64,000 bases of DNA, taken from assembly GCA_029891385.1 (NCBI GenBank), contig CM057224.1, positions 8,308,001-8,372,000 on the forward strand. Direction: 5' to 3'. The stretch's first letter is position 1. Every line of letters starts with the position of its first letter. Position numbers and translations under genes: made by a program. Below are positions 46,863 through 58,970 of the stretch, piece by piece. Source of the DNA: Erythroxylum novogranatense. Lineage: Eukaryota > Streptophyta > Magnoliopsida > Malpighiales > Erythroxylaceae. Under the pieces are notes generated by a model. It was not told the DNA's origin. It did no database searches and worked only from the letters and a program-made list of their open reading frames with translations.

Positions 46863-47206
46863 ACTTTGTATATGTGAGAGGCACTCAATAACAACAATAA
46901 TAACGAATGTGAGTCTTATACAAATAGATTTTTAAGTGAATTTACGGTTAGGATTGTTTCAACCCGATATATGTGTAGTATTGTAACTGGTAGTAATGAG
47001 TCGAATTTTCTGAAAACTCCTCAAGGGCATAATTGAAGAAGTATGTTTTCTAAATAAAGAAGTGAAGGACCAATTGATAACATCAAGTGTGATGTTAAAG
47101 GAAACATCGAATAGAATGTTGATATACGAAATGGAAGAGTGTAAGAGATAACAGTACCCCTACTTTGTTCAGTGTCAAAATGAATTTCGAGGACGAAATT
47201 TTTATT

Positions 47207-47217
47207 AGGAGGGGATA
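47207..47217 (+). other. Polypurine tract of element B
   Basis: AGGAGGGGATA lies immediately before the 3' LTR at 47220, after TTTCGAGGACGAAATTTTTA. Confidence 0.85.
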
Positions 47218-48529
47218 ATTGTAACATCCCATCACCGATGGGAAGGATAAAATGGTAAATTTGGATCCAGTTGTGAGTGTGTACACATATTTTGACATAC
47301 ATGCGTAAAATGGCCTCTATATTGATATGAATGGAAAATTTTTCCAAATGCACATGATTGTACATGCATTCGTAACAATTCCCGGCATATGTGTCTATTC
47401 ACATGTGAGATTTGGTGTTTGAAACAAAACTGAATTGGAATGATTGATGTGCATGCTGCATAAAATTGCTAAGCGGCACCGAGATGAGATTTTCAGATCG
47501 AAATGATCAAAATGACACTACAAATTAATGACTTGAGTTGGAAGATTTGTATCATGAGCCATTGAAATGTGGAGAGGATTATGAAAGTCAAAGTAAATGA
47601 ATTGATTGAAATGTAAATTGATAGGCAAGAAAGAAATAATGAAAGTGTGTGAATTTGAAGAATTTAGAAAAGTTGACTTTTGGGGGTATAGTGTTGACTT
47701 TGTGATTTAGACAAAATTTGAGACATTGATCTACATGAAACTTGTAGAAATGTTGAAGGCTTTCTGTCGCTATAGAGTTTGATATTTTTCGATACCGGGA
47801 TTGAAAGAAAAGAGTTTTCTGAAGTTATGACGATATCGCTTTAAATTAAAAACATATGAATGAGATATTTTTCTGAACATGGTTCATCCTGATGGGAAAT
47901 TCGTGATCGATAGTGATCCAATTAAGTTACTGTTTGTTTCTGAATAAACTAGAAACATGGATCTGCTCATTATCTGAAGAAATTGAACCTTAATTCGGTC
48001 CCTAAGAGTTTCAATTTTGAATTGAAGTAGTAAAGTTATAAGAATGTGTATAAGGATAGATTGGGCATGACACTTAAGATTGTAAGACTTAAGGTTTAAA
48101 GGAAGGGGTAGAATGGACTTTGCACCCTTCTTAAGTATATAAAAAGAGGAAGTTAGGGTTTTTGTGAAATAAAAAGAGGAAGATGCCGTGGGAGAGAAGA
48201 AGAGAAGAGAAAGGCTTGGGTTTTTGAGGAAAGCATGAAGAGTTTGAAGATTTTAAAGCCAAATCAAGTAAGTATAAGTATCATTCCTCTTGATTCGATG
48301 AACGATTCATGTTTTGAGTGTTAATAGTTAAAGAATGGGTTACCTATATGTTGGATTTTTAGGGTTTGCGATCCTAGTTAATTTTTGATGTTTTGTGAAT
48401 GAGATTGATTTGGAAATAAGTTAGAAAATGATGTGTGAGTGATGTTTTAGTGTTAAGATGAATTATGTTGTGAAAGATGGGAAGAATTGGATTGAAGTTG
48501 TTAAAAAATCTGGTTTCGGGAGGAATTTG

Positions 48530-48716
48530 GGCTCGCACGTCGCGACGCTGAATGCTCATGTCATGGGCCTTGAAATTGCAGCAGCGTCATGATGCGCAAG
48601 AAGTGCGTCATGGCGACTGTGAGCCCGCACGTTGGTGCGTGTAAGCAAGACGTCCACGGCAAGAAGCGAGTGTGCACGCCGCGATGCACACTTATGACCT
48701 CGCCGTGGCGAGGACC
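48530..48716 (+). repeat. CpG-rich island, element B 3' LTR
   Basis: It opens CACGTCGCGACG and closes CTCGCCGTGGCGAGGACCC like the sister island 41831-42020, but the middle is a different series of GCGTCATG, GTGCGTCATGGCGA and CACGCCGCGATGC words. Length is similar. Confidence 0.8.
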
Positions 48717-49177
48717 CTTTTTCCTGAATGGACATGCTTTGGTTTTTAGTCCATCACTTTTTGTTCCGTTTTTCAAATGAGATAATTTCTGATTTGTTGA
48801 ACTAGAGACAAAGGTCTCCACGTTTTATGAAGAAGGGAAGTGTTGAATCAGTATTTAAAAGTTTTAAAGTCTGGATGGAAGTTGAGTGTAAAATATGGTT
48901 TCGACAAAAGGATAGTCCATAAATGTTGGAGAATAACTTTCAAATTTCTGAAACGAATTGAACGATTTTAGTGTCTATTGAGTTCTGATATTGAGGGAAG
49001 GTAGTGCCGGGAATGTCACGAAAGTGCATAGTATATGTCTTTAAAATTGCTACATGTGCATTATTTCTGAATTGGACGATGTGTAAAATAAATGTGTTTT
49101 GACTTGTGATAGAGACACATTTGGAACGTCAGCCCACCGACGTTGCCGGGACTTCCAGACGTTAGCGCGGAAGTCAG

Positions 49178-50356
49178 GTGAGTGACCTAGATGGTCTCTT
49201 AGTTATCATTGGTTTATGATTATTTGATTTTGACTCTGTGGAGAATAATGGTGGGATTGTGTTTGATTGTGAATTCCGGACACAAGGTCCGGAGTTTTTG
49301 GAAAGATATGATATAGAAGTGTTATGGGTACGTGAATCTATGATCTACTTGCCTATGATATGACTTATTTGGATTCATGTGATTGATTGTGATACATAAA
49401 TGTATATTGTGGCATTCATAGGCTAATTGAGTGTGAAATATGAATACGTGCGAAATAAAGTGATGAATTGTAACATATGTAGTTCTTACATGAATGCTTG
49501 AACAGAAAATGACAGTTGTGACCGGAGGAGCCACCGATCAGAGCTTTTTGCTCAACGTTTATATTTGGGCCTCGAGCCCATAGTGATTCAGAGCCTATGG
49601 CTCAATGATTAATGAACCCTTAATGGGACAGTTTCAGAGCCTCTGGCTCAACGATTAATGAGCCCTTAATGGGACAGTTTCAGAGCCTATGACTCAATGA
49701 TTAATGTGCCCTTATAGGGACAGTTCAGGCGCTAGGTCACAACACTGAAATAAATTGAAAAAGTGTTACATGCTGCATTTGATTTGATATGTTTGATTGA
49801 ATGATAGGCAAAATGTCATATACTGATGTGATAACATTCATGGGATATATCTAATTGTAAAATGTATGACAAATTGTGATTTGCCTAGCGTTGTATGAAA
49901 TATTAGGGCTGTTGACCAGAGTTACCACCGATTAGAGCTTTTAGCTTAACGTGCGTAAATGAGCTTCGAGCTCATTAGTGATTTAGAGCCTCAGGCTCAA
50001 CGTATAATGAGCCCTGTATCCAACATTGGATAAGGGACATATATTAATGAGCCCTTCAATGGGACAATTTAGGCACTTGGTCACAACAAAATTATAATAA
50101 ATGGTAAGTGAGTGAAATATGTATGTATCAAAATGGGATATATGAATGTGGATTTCTGTAAATGTGTAAATGAGAAATTTTGTGAAAGTGTATTATGAGA
50201 TAAAGTTAGATGTATGTGATTTGTAAAATGAGATCAAACAGACAGCAATGTGAATATAGGTTATGAATTGATTTTGTTACATGATTGAGCGGACCATCTA
50301 TGATGGTCACTCATTGAGTTCGCAAAACTCACCCAAAATTTGCAATCATTTTTCAG
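49178..50356 (+). other. Putative LTR intron, element B 3' LTR
   Basis: Donor GTCAG/GTGAGTGACC (49178) and acceptor CATTTTTCAG (50356) are 1179 nt apart, the same as in the 5' LTR. The hairpin arrays are retained, with small changes. Confidence 0.4.
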
Positions 50357-50692
50357 AACTCAGAAGAATACCTCGTTAGGCAACGAGTGTATAGTGATAG
50401 CTTGAGAGTGATAGAAGAGGACGAGATCAGTTGCGTCTGCATTAGTGTGAAGACCTTGGTGTTATATTACGGTGTAGTAAAAGAGGACCCTCGTGGTCAT
50501 CACATTATTTACCGGTCATGTTTTGTAAGAATTGTTTTCCGCAACCTTTATAATGTAAGTGTCTGTATGTTTAAAAAAATTTATACTGTGATTTGACTGA
50601 GTGATGTATCACGCCACCCTCGCAGGCCACAGACTCGGATATCACCATTGATGTCGGGTTCGGGTCTTATGGGAGTGGGGTGTTACAGTTAT

Positions 50693-50785
50693 GAATTTGT
50701 AAAAATAGTGGGAGCCATAATGTATATTATTAAAGTCCTTATAGACATGCATTTAAGTACATTCTAATTTTTCTCTATTTGATGA
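50693..50785 (+). mobile_element. End of Copia leader before gag
   Basis: The Copia sequence resumes after the GTTAT duplication of B. It is short and non-coding, running into the gag relic. Confidence 0.5.
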
Positions 50786-51167
50786 TTGGTTGCTATTGCT
50801 CGAGTCAACAGCATTAGTAATAGTGTGAGTCTAAGATCATTAAAAGAAGCTAACAATTTGATTAGACCAAACTTCCTTGACTCGTGCAGGAACTTGAGAA
50901 TAGTTCTCAAGTTTGAGAGGCTTGGTTATATCTTGGAAGGATCACTTCCCGATCCCCCTGCTGCTGATGCTTTTGATGATGATCGGATGGCATATAGGAA
51001 GCATCTCGATGATAGCGAGATGGTTAGTTTTATTATGCTAGCCGCTATGTCACCGGAGCTACAAAACTAACACGAGGCTATGAATGCTCATACCATAGTC
51101 TATCATCTTAGGGAGCTCTTTGATGTGCAAGCAAAGTCAAAAAAGTTCGAGGCTTCGTGAATGTTCT
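50786..51167 (+). pseudogene. gag: Copia gag N-terminal fragment, broken
   Basis: From the ATG at 50786 the frame reads 94 residues to TAA at 51068-51070. It is strongly like the start of plant Ty1/copia gag: LKFERLGYILEGSLPDPPAA near residues 42-61, AYRKHLDDSEMVSFIMLAAM near 70-89, then SPELQ. The same frame continues past the stop with HEAMNAHTIVYHLRELFDVQ, so the TAA is a CAA-to-TAA nonsense change. A second stop (TGA) follows FEAS near 51158. Element C cuts it at 51168. The capsid region is partial, and the zinc knuckle and pol are missing. It fits the LTR and primer site at 38878-38890 as one element. Confidence 0.88.
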
Positions 51168-53394
51168 TGTAACATCCCACCCCCTACTAGAATGGTAAAA
51201 TAGTAAATTTGACATAGGATGAGATGGATCGAAATGACTTAGGACTGTTCATGCATAATAGGATTGGTACACAGTACCATTTGTGCACATAAAATTATTG
51301 TACATGCATACATGACATTCCCGGTAATTGGGCCTAAACGGCATTTTATTGTGATTAACGTGGTTATTGGGTTTGAAAAATTATTTTGAGTGCGTCATTG
51401 AGTGTTTTATATTTGAAGGGATTTTTCAGAAATTTTTCTGGCATTTTTCGGAGAAAATTTCCGGACCGAAAAAGAATTGTCAAGCGGCGAACCGGTTGAT
51501 TTTTGGTAGTGAAAATCTCTATCTAATGGCACGGTAATATTGGGTATATTATTTTGAGATTGAAATGAGGTCCATTGGAATTGATTGGGTCAAATTTTAT
51601 TAGGGTTTCTTAAGAAATCCTATTCTATGTTTTGTCCTTTTCTTTCTTAAATTTGGACAAGTGTCAAATTGACACCTTGCATTGAATGGTTGAATAGGTG
51701 CAAGTGTTCTCGACTCTTCTAGTGAAAAAAAAAGATGAATTTCTTGCTTTCTTTATTCCATTCACCCACGGCTTTTCAAACCCATTTGCAATAAATGAAC
51801 CACCGAAACTCTTCTCTTCTTCCTTTGCACTAAAGTTTTGAAAATCCATTTACAAGCCTAAACCTCTTACTTCTTTATTATGATGGTGATTGTACATGTG
51901 GAGTGAAGTGGAGAAGTTGATGCTAGGTGAAGAAGTTAAGAGTTGAAAGCTTAAATTGGTAAGTGTTTTATTATGCTTTAATTATGTAGTTAATGAATCA
52001 TGGTTGTTAGAAGAAAGATTGAAGTGTTTTCATTTGATTTTGAATTGAATATGGATGATTATTCTTGCAAAGAATGTAAGAGGTAAGTGCTGCCAAATTA
52101 TGGTGGTTATTCCTAGTGAATGTAGGCATGATATAGGGACTGATTTTGTATCCAAATGAGATGCTTATGGTCGTAGAATTTAAAGTGGCATGATAGGAAG
52201 TGTATTGGAGAAGTAAAGCTGAAAATTGGTTTTTGATCTACTTTACTGTTTTGAACATAACTCATTGTGTGGTTATGCAAATGAGTCGAGGTTTAAGCCC
52301 AATTAAACTTTTGGTTGTTGGCTACATTTTTGTGTGAAATAGGTGTTGTCTAATTTTCGACTTGAGAGGTTGAAATTTGGCTTGGAAAGTTACTGTTTTA
52401 GTGTCTGTGAACAGTAACTGAAACTATGACCTAAGTGTTTTGCTGATTTTGCTAAATTAATTGAGAAGGAATTAGGGAAAATGGTCTAAATGAAAGTTGA
52501 AGCCTATTAAGTTATCTTTACATTCCCACTGATTGTGCAATTTTTCGATCTGTATATTGGGAGATATGCATTGTGAAATATTGACTGATTTTGAGCAATT
52601 GGTGAAACCTAGCCATCAGTGTAGGTATTGTGACCATTCTGATTAGAAGCAATTTTAACAATTTCTGTGCATTGAATTGGCTTGAGTGATCTTCTTAAGA
52701 GTTGTAGAGGAAACAATTATCTTGAAAATGGTATATAGAATGTAATTGTTGGAGATCAGATGTGGGAGTAATTAATTTTCAAAATCTGTACATGCATTAG
52801 GTTATTGACTGCTGTCCTGATTAGTAACTTGCATGACAGTTTTGAGCTTGTTAGATATAGAATTGGCCTTGAAGCCCTTCATGAGAAGTGTATTACTGTG
52901 TTTTATCTTTCCAGTGATATAAGGTAGTGATTTATTTGACATTTGTGCAAGGAGTTATGTTTGCTAGAACATTACTGTCCAAATTGGGTAAATTCAGTGG
53001 GCAGATTCTTTATTGAATTGTTTGACCTATTTCGCAATTGAATTTGATTCTATGTTGTTCATGAAAGTTGTTGATAACATTGGTATATTTCTGAGCATAT
53101 TTATTGTGTAATTTTTGACTAAGGAACTGGAAAGTTACGGATTTTATAAACTGTTGCACTGTTTTGACAAATGTTGCACTGTTTTGAGAGGCATTGTGAG
53201 GGCAGTAACTTTGATTGCATTTTTGACACCCTTAAAGGTGAAATTGGCTTTTGTATCCTTCATGAAACTTGTAGAGCTCTCTTTTCTCTATAAAATAGAC
53301 ACCAAGTTTGTCAAATTTGAAGTCCGGAGTAGGGACTTATGCCCTGTGTAAGTTTGGATGTCGGAGGACGTTGTTCCAGATCTGCTATTGTATA

Positions 53395-53480
53395 GCATAA
53401 GTCGACTTGCACCCCATATAAGTCGACTAGTACATACACAGTAGCATAAGTCGACTTGCATCTCAAGCAAGTCGACTAGG
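53395..53480 (+). repeat. AAGTCGACTT palindrome array, element C 5' LTR
   Basis: Four GTCGACT copies lie in 86 bp: CATAAGTCGACTTGC, TATAAGTCGACTAG, CATAAGTCGACTTGC and GCAAGTCGACTAGG. AAGTCGACTT is a perfect palindrome, and CTTGC...GCAAG adds longer pairing between units 3 and 4. The array sits exactly where subfamily D has CpG-rich hairpins. The 3' LTR copy (63397-63481) is almost identical. Confidence 0.85.
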
Positions 53481-54312
53481 ATCATATATTTTCCTTCTTT
53501 TTCTCATAACTTTTCCGTCCGACATCCGATTGACCTGATTCTTGAGGCATCGGATTCGTGAGACATTGAATTTCATTTCATGGAAAATTGGGAATTTTTG
53601 GACGGGAAATTGACGGGTGTCCGGGAAATGGATATTTCATCACTGTTTTATTTAATTGGGGACCTAAAGAGGTCCAAATTGAGCACCGTCAGCGCTATTA
53701 GATTTCTAATTTTTTTAGACGGATTATATGATAGAAAATATTGGATTAAGGCCAGGAATATCATGAACATGCATTGTGCACCTTCTAAGTGTTACATGTG
53801 CATTCTGAAATGGTTCTGATTGAACAATTGATAATGTTTATATATTGTCACTGTTATAGAGTCACACTTGGAGCGTCGGTCCATCGGCGTCATTGAGACT
53901 TCAGATTTTGGCTCGGAAATGCGGTGAGTAACTAGGTAGTTTACTCAATTATTATATGTCTCTTGTGGGGAATAACGGTGGGATTAGGCATGTGTTTGTT
54001 ATGTCGAATTTCGGATGGAGGTCAGATGAATTGGGAGAATTGACATAGAAGTGTATCTGGTTGTAATTGATGAACTCAATTGTTTCTCTTGTGTGAAAGT
54101 GTGATACATAAATGGCTTGTACTGTTACTGCTTACTGCTTCCTTGTGATATACTGTGATACTGTGATTCATTACTTGTAGTGTTTTGGATGTGCTCATTG
54201 TGCATTGTTTGCTACACTGTACTGTATTCTACTGGGGCATGACTGTTTATACTGACTGTTAAATTGGGCATATGCATTGGATACACCAATGCATAAACTG
54301 ATAATAACAATA

Positions 54313-54455
54313 GTTGTGACCAGAGTCGCTACTGCTACTCACTGTTACTGAACCGAGCCTCAAGCTCGAGGGGAGTTAGTGCATACCCAGAGGGCTCTCC
54401 TACTCCCTAGACGCGTCTACTAAATACTGATCACTGTTAAGCGCTCGGTCACAAC
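54313..54455 (+). repeat. Closed hairpin domain, element C 5' LTR
   Basis: Arms GTTGTGACC (54313-54321) and GGTCACAAC (54447-54455) enclose GAGCCTCAAGCTCGAGGGGA and the CCCAGAGGGCTCTC hairpin at 54386-54402. It is shorter than the domain in B but has the same arms and position. Confidence 0.7.
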
Positions 54456-54628
54456 ACTGAAATAAAAGTGAGAAAAAGAGTCACATGTACATTGCATACA
54501 TTTGGATGAATACGAATGATTTGTATGATTTTGTGATTATTTTCTTCTTGTATTATCTGTATTCTTGAGGATATGATATCTTGTGTTGTATTATTACTAT
54601 AATTTGTTATGTGATGCATGAATTGGGT

Positions 54629-54682
54629 GAACCATCGATGATGGTTCCTTACTGAGTTCGCAAAACTCTCCCAAAATTTGCA
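54629..54682 (+). promoter_or_regulatory. Conserved double hairpin, element C 5' LTR
   Basis: GAACCATCGATGATGGTTC (19 bases, perfect 8-bp stem around CGA) is followed by GAGTTCGCAAAACTC and CCCAAAATTTGCATC, ending about 12 bases before the acceptor. Confidence 0.75.
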
Positions 54683-55123
54683 TCTATTTTTCAGGTCTTG
54701 AAGAATACCCCGTTTGACACGGGAGTACTGTATGCAAGTGAAAGATAGAGTTCGGGATCAGTTTGCGTCTGCATTAGTGTCTCATTGTTGTAATTCAAAA
54801 ATCGTTGTAAACTGATTTGCATTTGTATTTCATGAATCTTGTAAAGTATTGCTACATGATAGTAATCCCAATTACTGCAAAGATTTACTACTGTTTAGCT
54901 CAGTTATTCTTTATTTATTCGCGTGAATGTGTAATAACAGAGCGCTTCCTTTGTAGTGGACTCAAGTTGTCTACTGTTTATTGCGCGCACATGATTGTTG
55001 AAAAAAAAATTGTATATCAAGTTTTGCTGACTGATGTAGTAAGACACCCTCGCGAGGCACGGACTCGGATATCACCAATGATATCGGGTTCGGGTCACGC
55101 GGGAGTGGGGTGTTACATTTAGG

Positions 55124-55137
55124 TGGTATCAGAGCCC
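55124..55137 (+). other. Primer binding site of element C
   Basis: TGGTATCAGAGCCC lies 6 bases after the LTR end. It is a perfect iMet-type match. Confidence 0.9.
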
Positions 55138-58100
55138 AGCAATACGAATGTATCTGGGCACAGTCTGAAATATAGGTCAAGTTGTATGCATTTGAGTCGT
55201 GTCGTTGCAGACCGTAGTAACTGATCCCCAGTCTGAGTCGCACTAGTAGAAATCTTACGTGTGAACATGTGTTACGTGATTAAGTGTGAGAAAAGTGAGA
55301 AGGTATCAGAATGTGAACCCATGAAAGGGTATGAGCAATTGGGAAGGGGAAAAAGGAAACATCGATAATAAGAATTATAATGTACTGTGGTTAGAATGAC
55401 TATGTTGGCCTAGACTGATTAAGGAAAGAATTGATATCAAACTGAGTCCCCTGATTAATGTGGCAATATTACGGCGATAGAAAACGAATATGTCTAGAAC
55501 TAGAAGAAGTCCACTGGAGATATGAGAAGCATATAGTAGACCTTAGTGAGATTGTGAAAAGAGCAATATTGTACCATAACGGTCTACCTAGAACTGAAAG
55601 AACTGAAAGAATGCTTAGTAGGGTAAGAAAAAGTAGAAATGGTGAGATAAAAGTGTTCAGATAAACTGAAATGAACTCGTGAAACAGGTATGATTATGAG
55701 CGCATAAGCGTGAGACTAAAATGGTTATGCGAATATTGTGCTAAGAGTTTGGAAATCAGTATACTAGATCGTAAGAGAAAAAGACAGACTGACAATTTCT
55801 ACTGATTGTGTATCGAGAAATTCTGGATTGGTTGAAAAGATGTATTTGGATACAGAAATGGTAAATGGATGGATAAATAGACAGAGATATTTTGTCGTGT
55901 TTTGGGGGACTGTGACTACCCTATCATAGATTGTTTAAGGAAGATAAAGAGATATGTAGCAATAAGAAGATGACATTGTATAAGCCAAGTGGATATGACC
56001 TTAAAAGATCAAGCTGACACATGAATGATATGGGAATGAAAGACAGTAAAGTTGATCATGATTAATGAAACGTATGTGAAAGATACATGGAAATCATAGA
56101 GGAGATGATCGGTGAATGATTAGAGTGGCTATAAGTGTAAAGTTCATAATGGGTTAAAGTAAGACATAAGAGGACCGAATGTACCTTTATGAGAGGAAAT
56201 GAACAAAAAAAAATATTGTGGCATCAGTCCTCTATTTGAGGATTAGCATAAACGGAAAGGAGTTTTATGGAGGTCTGAATTGTATAGGTTACTAATTGGC
56301 TTCGGATAAGATGAAATAAGTTACGGTGAGGTGTAGATTACGGAATAAGTGTTAAAGAAAGTGTTTATGTGGTATCACATGGAACCTTAGTGCAAGGTAT
56401 TACGATCTTTAAATTATGGCATATAATTGTTACGATTGAGATAGGCGTATAGTTGAGAATGATTGAAAAGTAATTAGGGACACTAATTGGTGATGAGACT
56501 ATCGTGAGCGATTATAATGGCGGTAGCAAGACTAATGGTCAAACGAAAAGAAATGCAGACGAAATCAAAAGTGAAATTGAGTCATATGTCAAGAGGAGAT
56601 TTAGACATAACAAGTGAAATATACTACTGAACTTATCTGCTTTGTGTGTACGGGAATGTAACGTATCCACGTAGGTGAGTGGAATTTTAATTTGAGGTGA
56701 TTCTATTGCAATGTAAAGTAAACAGATCTCCGTATGTGATGCAAAACTGTTGGGAAATCTTGATTTGAATCTTGATTTGAAACTAAGAAGAAAATAGTCC
56801 TGAACTGCGAAGTGAAATACTCAAATGAAGTGGAATTTATGGAAGTCCAAGTACGGATGACTAGGTATTGGCATTTGTTGATGTGAATGACAGGAAATCA
56901 ATTGAAAGGAGAAAATGAATAGAGACACGAAGTCTGAAAGAAAAACTGACAATGACGTGATGTAGTGTTATCTTTATAAAGGAATTTGATACTGATGATA
57001 AACATACCCTTGGAGAGTGGGCAGTGTGTGATGAACTGAGACATTGTGTTAAAACGGTATAAGATAAATTGAATTGACTTTGATAAATGGTATTGGTGTT
57101 ATGATCGCAATTGTTTAAAGTCTTGGAGACCTTAGATTCCTATAAGGATACATTGTGTTTATTTGAGAAAAAGGATGGTCATTATTGATTATTATACTGA
57201 TAATGAACAGATAATGCTGCAATAAACGGATCACTTACAGATATTGGGATTTTTTAAAGAATGTCAAGTAGCTTATGGGTAATTGTGAAGTGTTACTGGA
57301 AAATTGAAGTTGTAGATCTAGTGATACTGTATAAAGGTAAGAAAGGTTAAGAGTGCAGGAGTTAAAGTAGTGAGTCCCATGATGAGTCTGAATATGCGAG
57401 TGAAATCGGAAAAACAATATTGCATGCTTCAAAGGAAAAGTATGTGTACCCAACAAAAAGTGCTAGAATAAGAAAGTGAACAGTTGAAGCTAGACATTCT
57501 AGTAAGTATATGCGAAAGTGAAATTGAATAACTATGGGTATAGAACGAAGTGGTTATAGATTCAAGTGCGTAGATGTTTGAATGTTCAATAGGAAAAGTA
57601 CTTAAGTATTTGGACTATAGAGGATTATAACCTCATGATATAGTTTTGACTGAATGATTATAGAACTAATGGTTGAGCACAAGATGGAATTGTACACGCT
57701 TGTATTACACAGAAAAAAAAAAGCCTAACAAGAGGCAAAGACCAACAGTGAGTCGAGATGCTTGTGATGAGTGAAACAAAGGAAAGGGCTTAGGAAAACT
57801 GCATGGGTTAGATGAAGTGGATCAGGATCGGACAAATGAAAAAGAATTAAATACATATAGAACAGTGACATGTCAAAAGAACACTGAATCTGGACTAAGA
57901 GTCAATGTAATATGAGGGGTAAATGCGTTAAGTGGATTACCACCGGTTATAGTGAAAAATAGAGATAAGTGCCACTGTGTCGGTACTAAAGGAAAGGGAA
58001 GTGTCGCAGACGAGAGAAACTATTTTATTGTAAGTATCATAGTGACAAAGTGTACGCAGAATTGGCAAAAAGGGTATCAAGGAAGTTATTAGAATAAGTC

Positions 58101-58430
58101 TGTATATTGAGAAAAAGGTATTGAGTGATAACAGGTTCGGAAATAGTGATTTACGTCATAGCATTGGAACTAAAAGTAGTGGCTACTCTGAAAATGGCAA
58201 GTGAGATAGTTAAGATTGTGAGATCGCCAACTGACAGCCTTGTTCAGTCCATCTACTGTGATGAGCAATAATGAGTTAGACAAATAAGTGGTGAACAAGC
58301 GGTCGAGTGTAGTTCTTGTGACCTTCGGAAAATGAATCATTGAGTGGAAAAGTGTATGGGACATGTAGGGACATTTGGTAACTGTCATAGTGAACCGTTG
58401 ACTGAGAATTTCGAGGACGAAATTTTTATA

Positions 58431-58442
58431 AGGAGGGGGGAA
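58431..58442 (+). other. Polypurine tract of element C
   Basis: AGGAGGGGGGAA lies directly before the 3' LTR start at 58444. Confidence 0.88.
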
Positions 58443-58443
58443 T

Positions 58444-58970
58444 TGTAACATCCCACCCCCTACTGGAAGGGTAAAATAGTAAATTTGGCATAGGATGAGA
58501 TGGATCGAAATGACTTAGGAGTGTTCATGCATAATAGGATTGGTACACAGTACCATTTGTGCACATGAAATTACTGTACATGCATACATGACATTCCCGG
58601 TAATTGAGCCTAAACGGCATTTTATTGTGATTAACGTGGTTATTGGGTTTGAAAAATTATTTTAAGTGCGCCATTAAGTGTTTTATATTTGAAGGGATTT
58701 TTCAGGAATTTTCCGGAGAAAATTCCCGAGCCGAAAAAGAATCGCCAAGCGACGAATCGGTTGATTTTCAGTAGCAAAAATCTCTATCTAATGGTACGGT
58801 AATATTAGGTATATTATTTTGAGATTGAAATGAGGGCCATTGGAATTGATTGGGTCAAATTTTGTTAGGGTTTCTTAAGAAATCCTATTCTATGTTTTGT
58901 CCTTTTCTTTCTTAAATTTGGACAAGTGTCAAATTGACACCTTGAATTGAATGGTTGAATAGGTGCAAGT
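58444..58970 (+). repeat. Element C 3' LTR, first part
   Basis: It matches 51168-51704 closely. It ends in CAAGT (58966-58970), the target duplication of the nested solo LTR. Confidence 0.92.

Larger units (their letters stand above)
43991..47219 (+). mobile_element. Element B non-coding interior
   Basis: This is 3229 bp. The primer site is at 43997-44010, then the leader block (CATGTCATAGCAAACCGTGG, ACTGATCC at 44071-44101). A possible zinc-knuckle relic is near 45079-45105 and the polypurine tract at 47207-47217 after TTTCGAGGACGAAATTT. Stops break every frame. The longest, 46432-46680, shows no family. Repeated CTGAGCCTACGGGC words at 46757-46860 form a short tandem array. It is best explained as a gag-pol interior shrunk by deletion and then decayed. 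Confidence 0.8.
40515..50687 (+). mobile_element. Element B: complete LARD-like LTR retrotransposon
   Basis: This is a complete plus-strand element of 10.2 kb. LTRs lie at 40515-43990 (3476 bp) and 47220-50687 (3468 bp). The target duplication GTTAT is at 40510-40514 and 50688-50692. The primer-site variant TGATATCAGAGCCC is at 43997-44010 and the polypurine tract at 47207-47217. The interior is 3.2 kb without intact gag-pol. The LTRs agree closely except in the CpG-rich island, where they are hardly alignable. It lies inside the leader of the Copia element. The promoter TATATAAAAA at 41436 and conserved splice sites suggest it could be transcribed, but movement would need outside enzymes. 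Confidence 0.93.
47220..50687 (+). repeat. Element B 3' LTR
   Basis: This is the sister of 40515-43990, 3468 bp. TATA box 48136-48145, CpG-rich island 48530-48716, donor 49178, acceptor 50356, hairpin GACCATCTATGATGGTC 50292-50308 (one mismatch). The start of the LTR (near 47475-47510) and the CpG island are the two places where it departs clearly from the 5' LTR. GTTAT follows at 50688. Confidence 0.93.
53924..54694 (+). other. Putative LTR intron, element C 5' LTR
   Basis: Donor GCG/GTGAGTAACTAG (53924) and acceptor CTATTTTTCAG (54694) enclose 771 nt with the hairpin domain. The 3' LTR retains the donor at 63924. Confidence 0.38.
51168..55117 (+). repeat. Element C 5' LTR
   Basis: It starts TGTAACATCCCACCCCC and ends GGGAGTGGGGTGTTACA. 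It contains degenerate repeat units of about 180 bp (52250-53300), the palindrome array 53395-53480, the TTTTCCGTCCGACATCCG block at 53512, donor GTGAGT at 53924, a closed hairpin domain (GTTGTGACC 54313-54321, GGTCACAAC 54447-54455), hairpin GAACCATCGATGATGGTTC 54629-54647, acceptor TTTTTCAG at 54694, and a U5 with CGGATATCACCAATGATATC. Confidence 0.92.
55118..58443 (+). mobile_element. Element C non-coding interior
   Basis: This is 3326 bp. The leader block (GTGTCGTTGCAGACCGTAGT, ACTGATCCCCAGT at 55197-55236) follows the primer site. A weak zinc-knuckle-like stretch (TTTGGGGGACTGTGAC ... ATAGATTGTTTA) lies at 55897-55936. No frame exceeds 100 codons. The end is CGTTGACTGAGAATTTCGAG then the polypurine tract. 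It is non-autonomous. Confidence 0.8.

Noticed and set aside
53289..53297. TATAAAATA as promoter of element C
   Set aside because: It falls within the recurring CTCTATAGA-type phrase of the 182-bp units and lies over 2 kb from the LTR start. It is probably a chance variant of that phrase.
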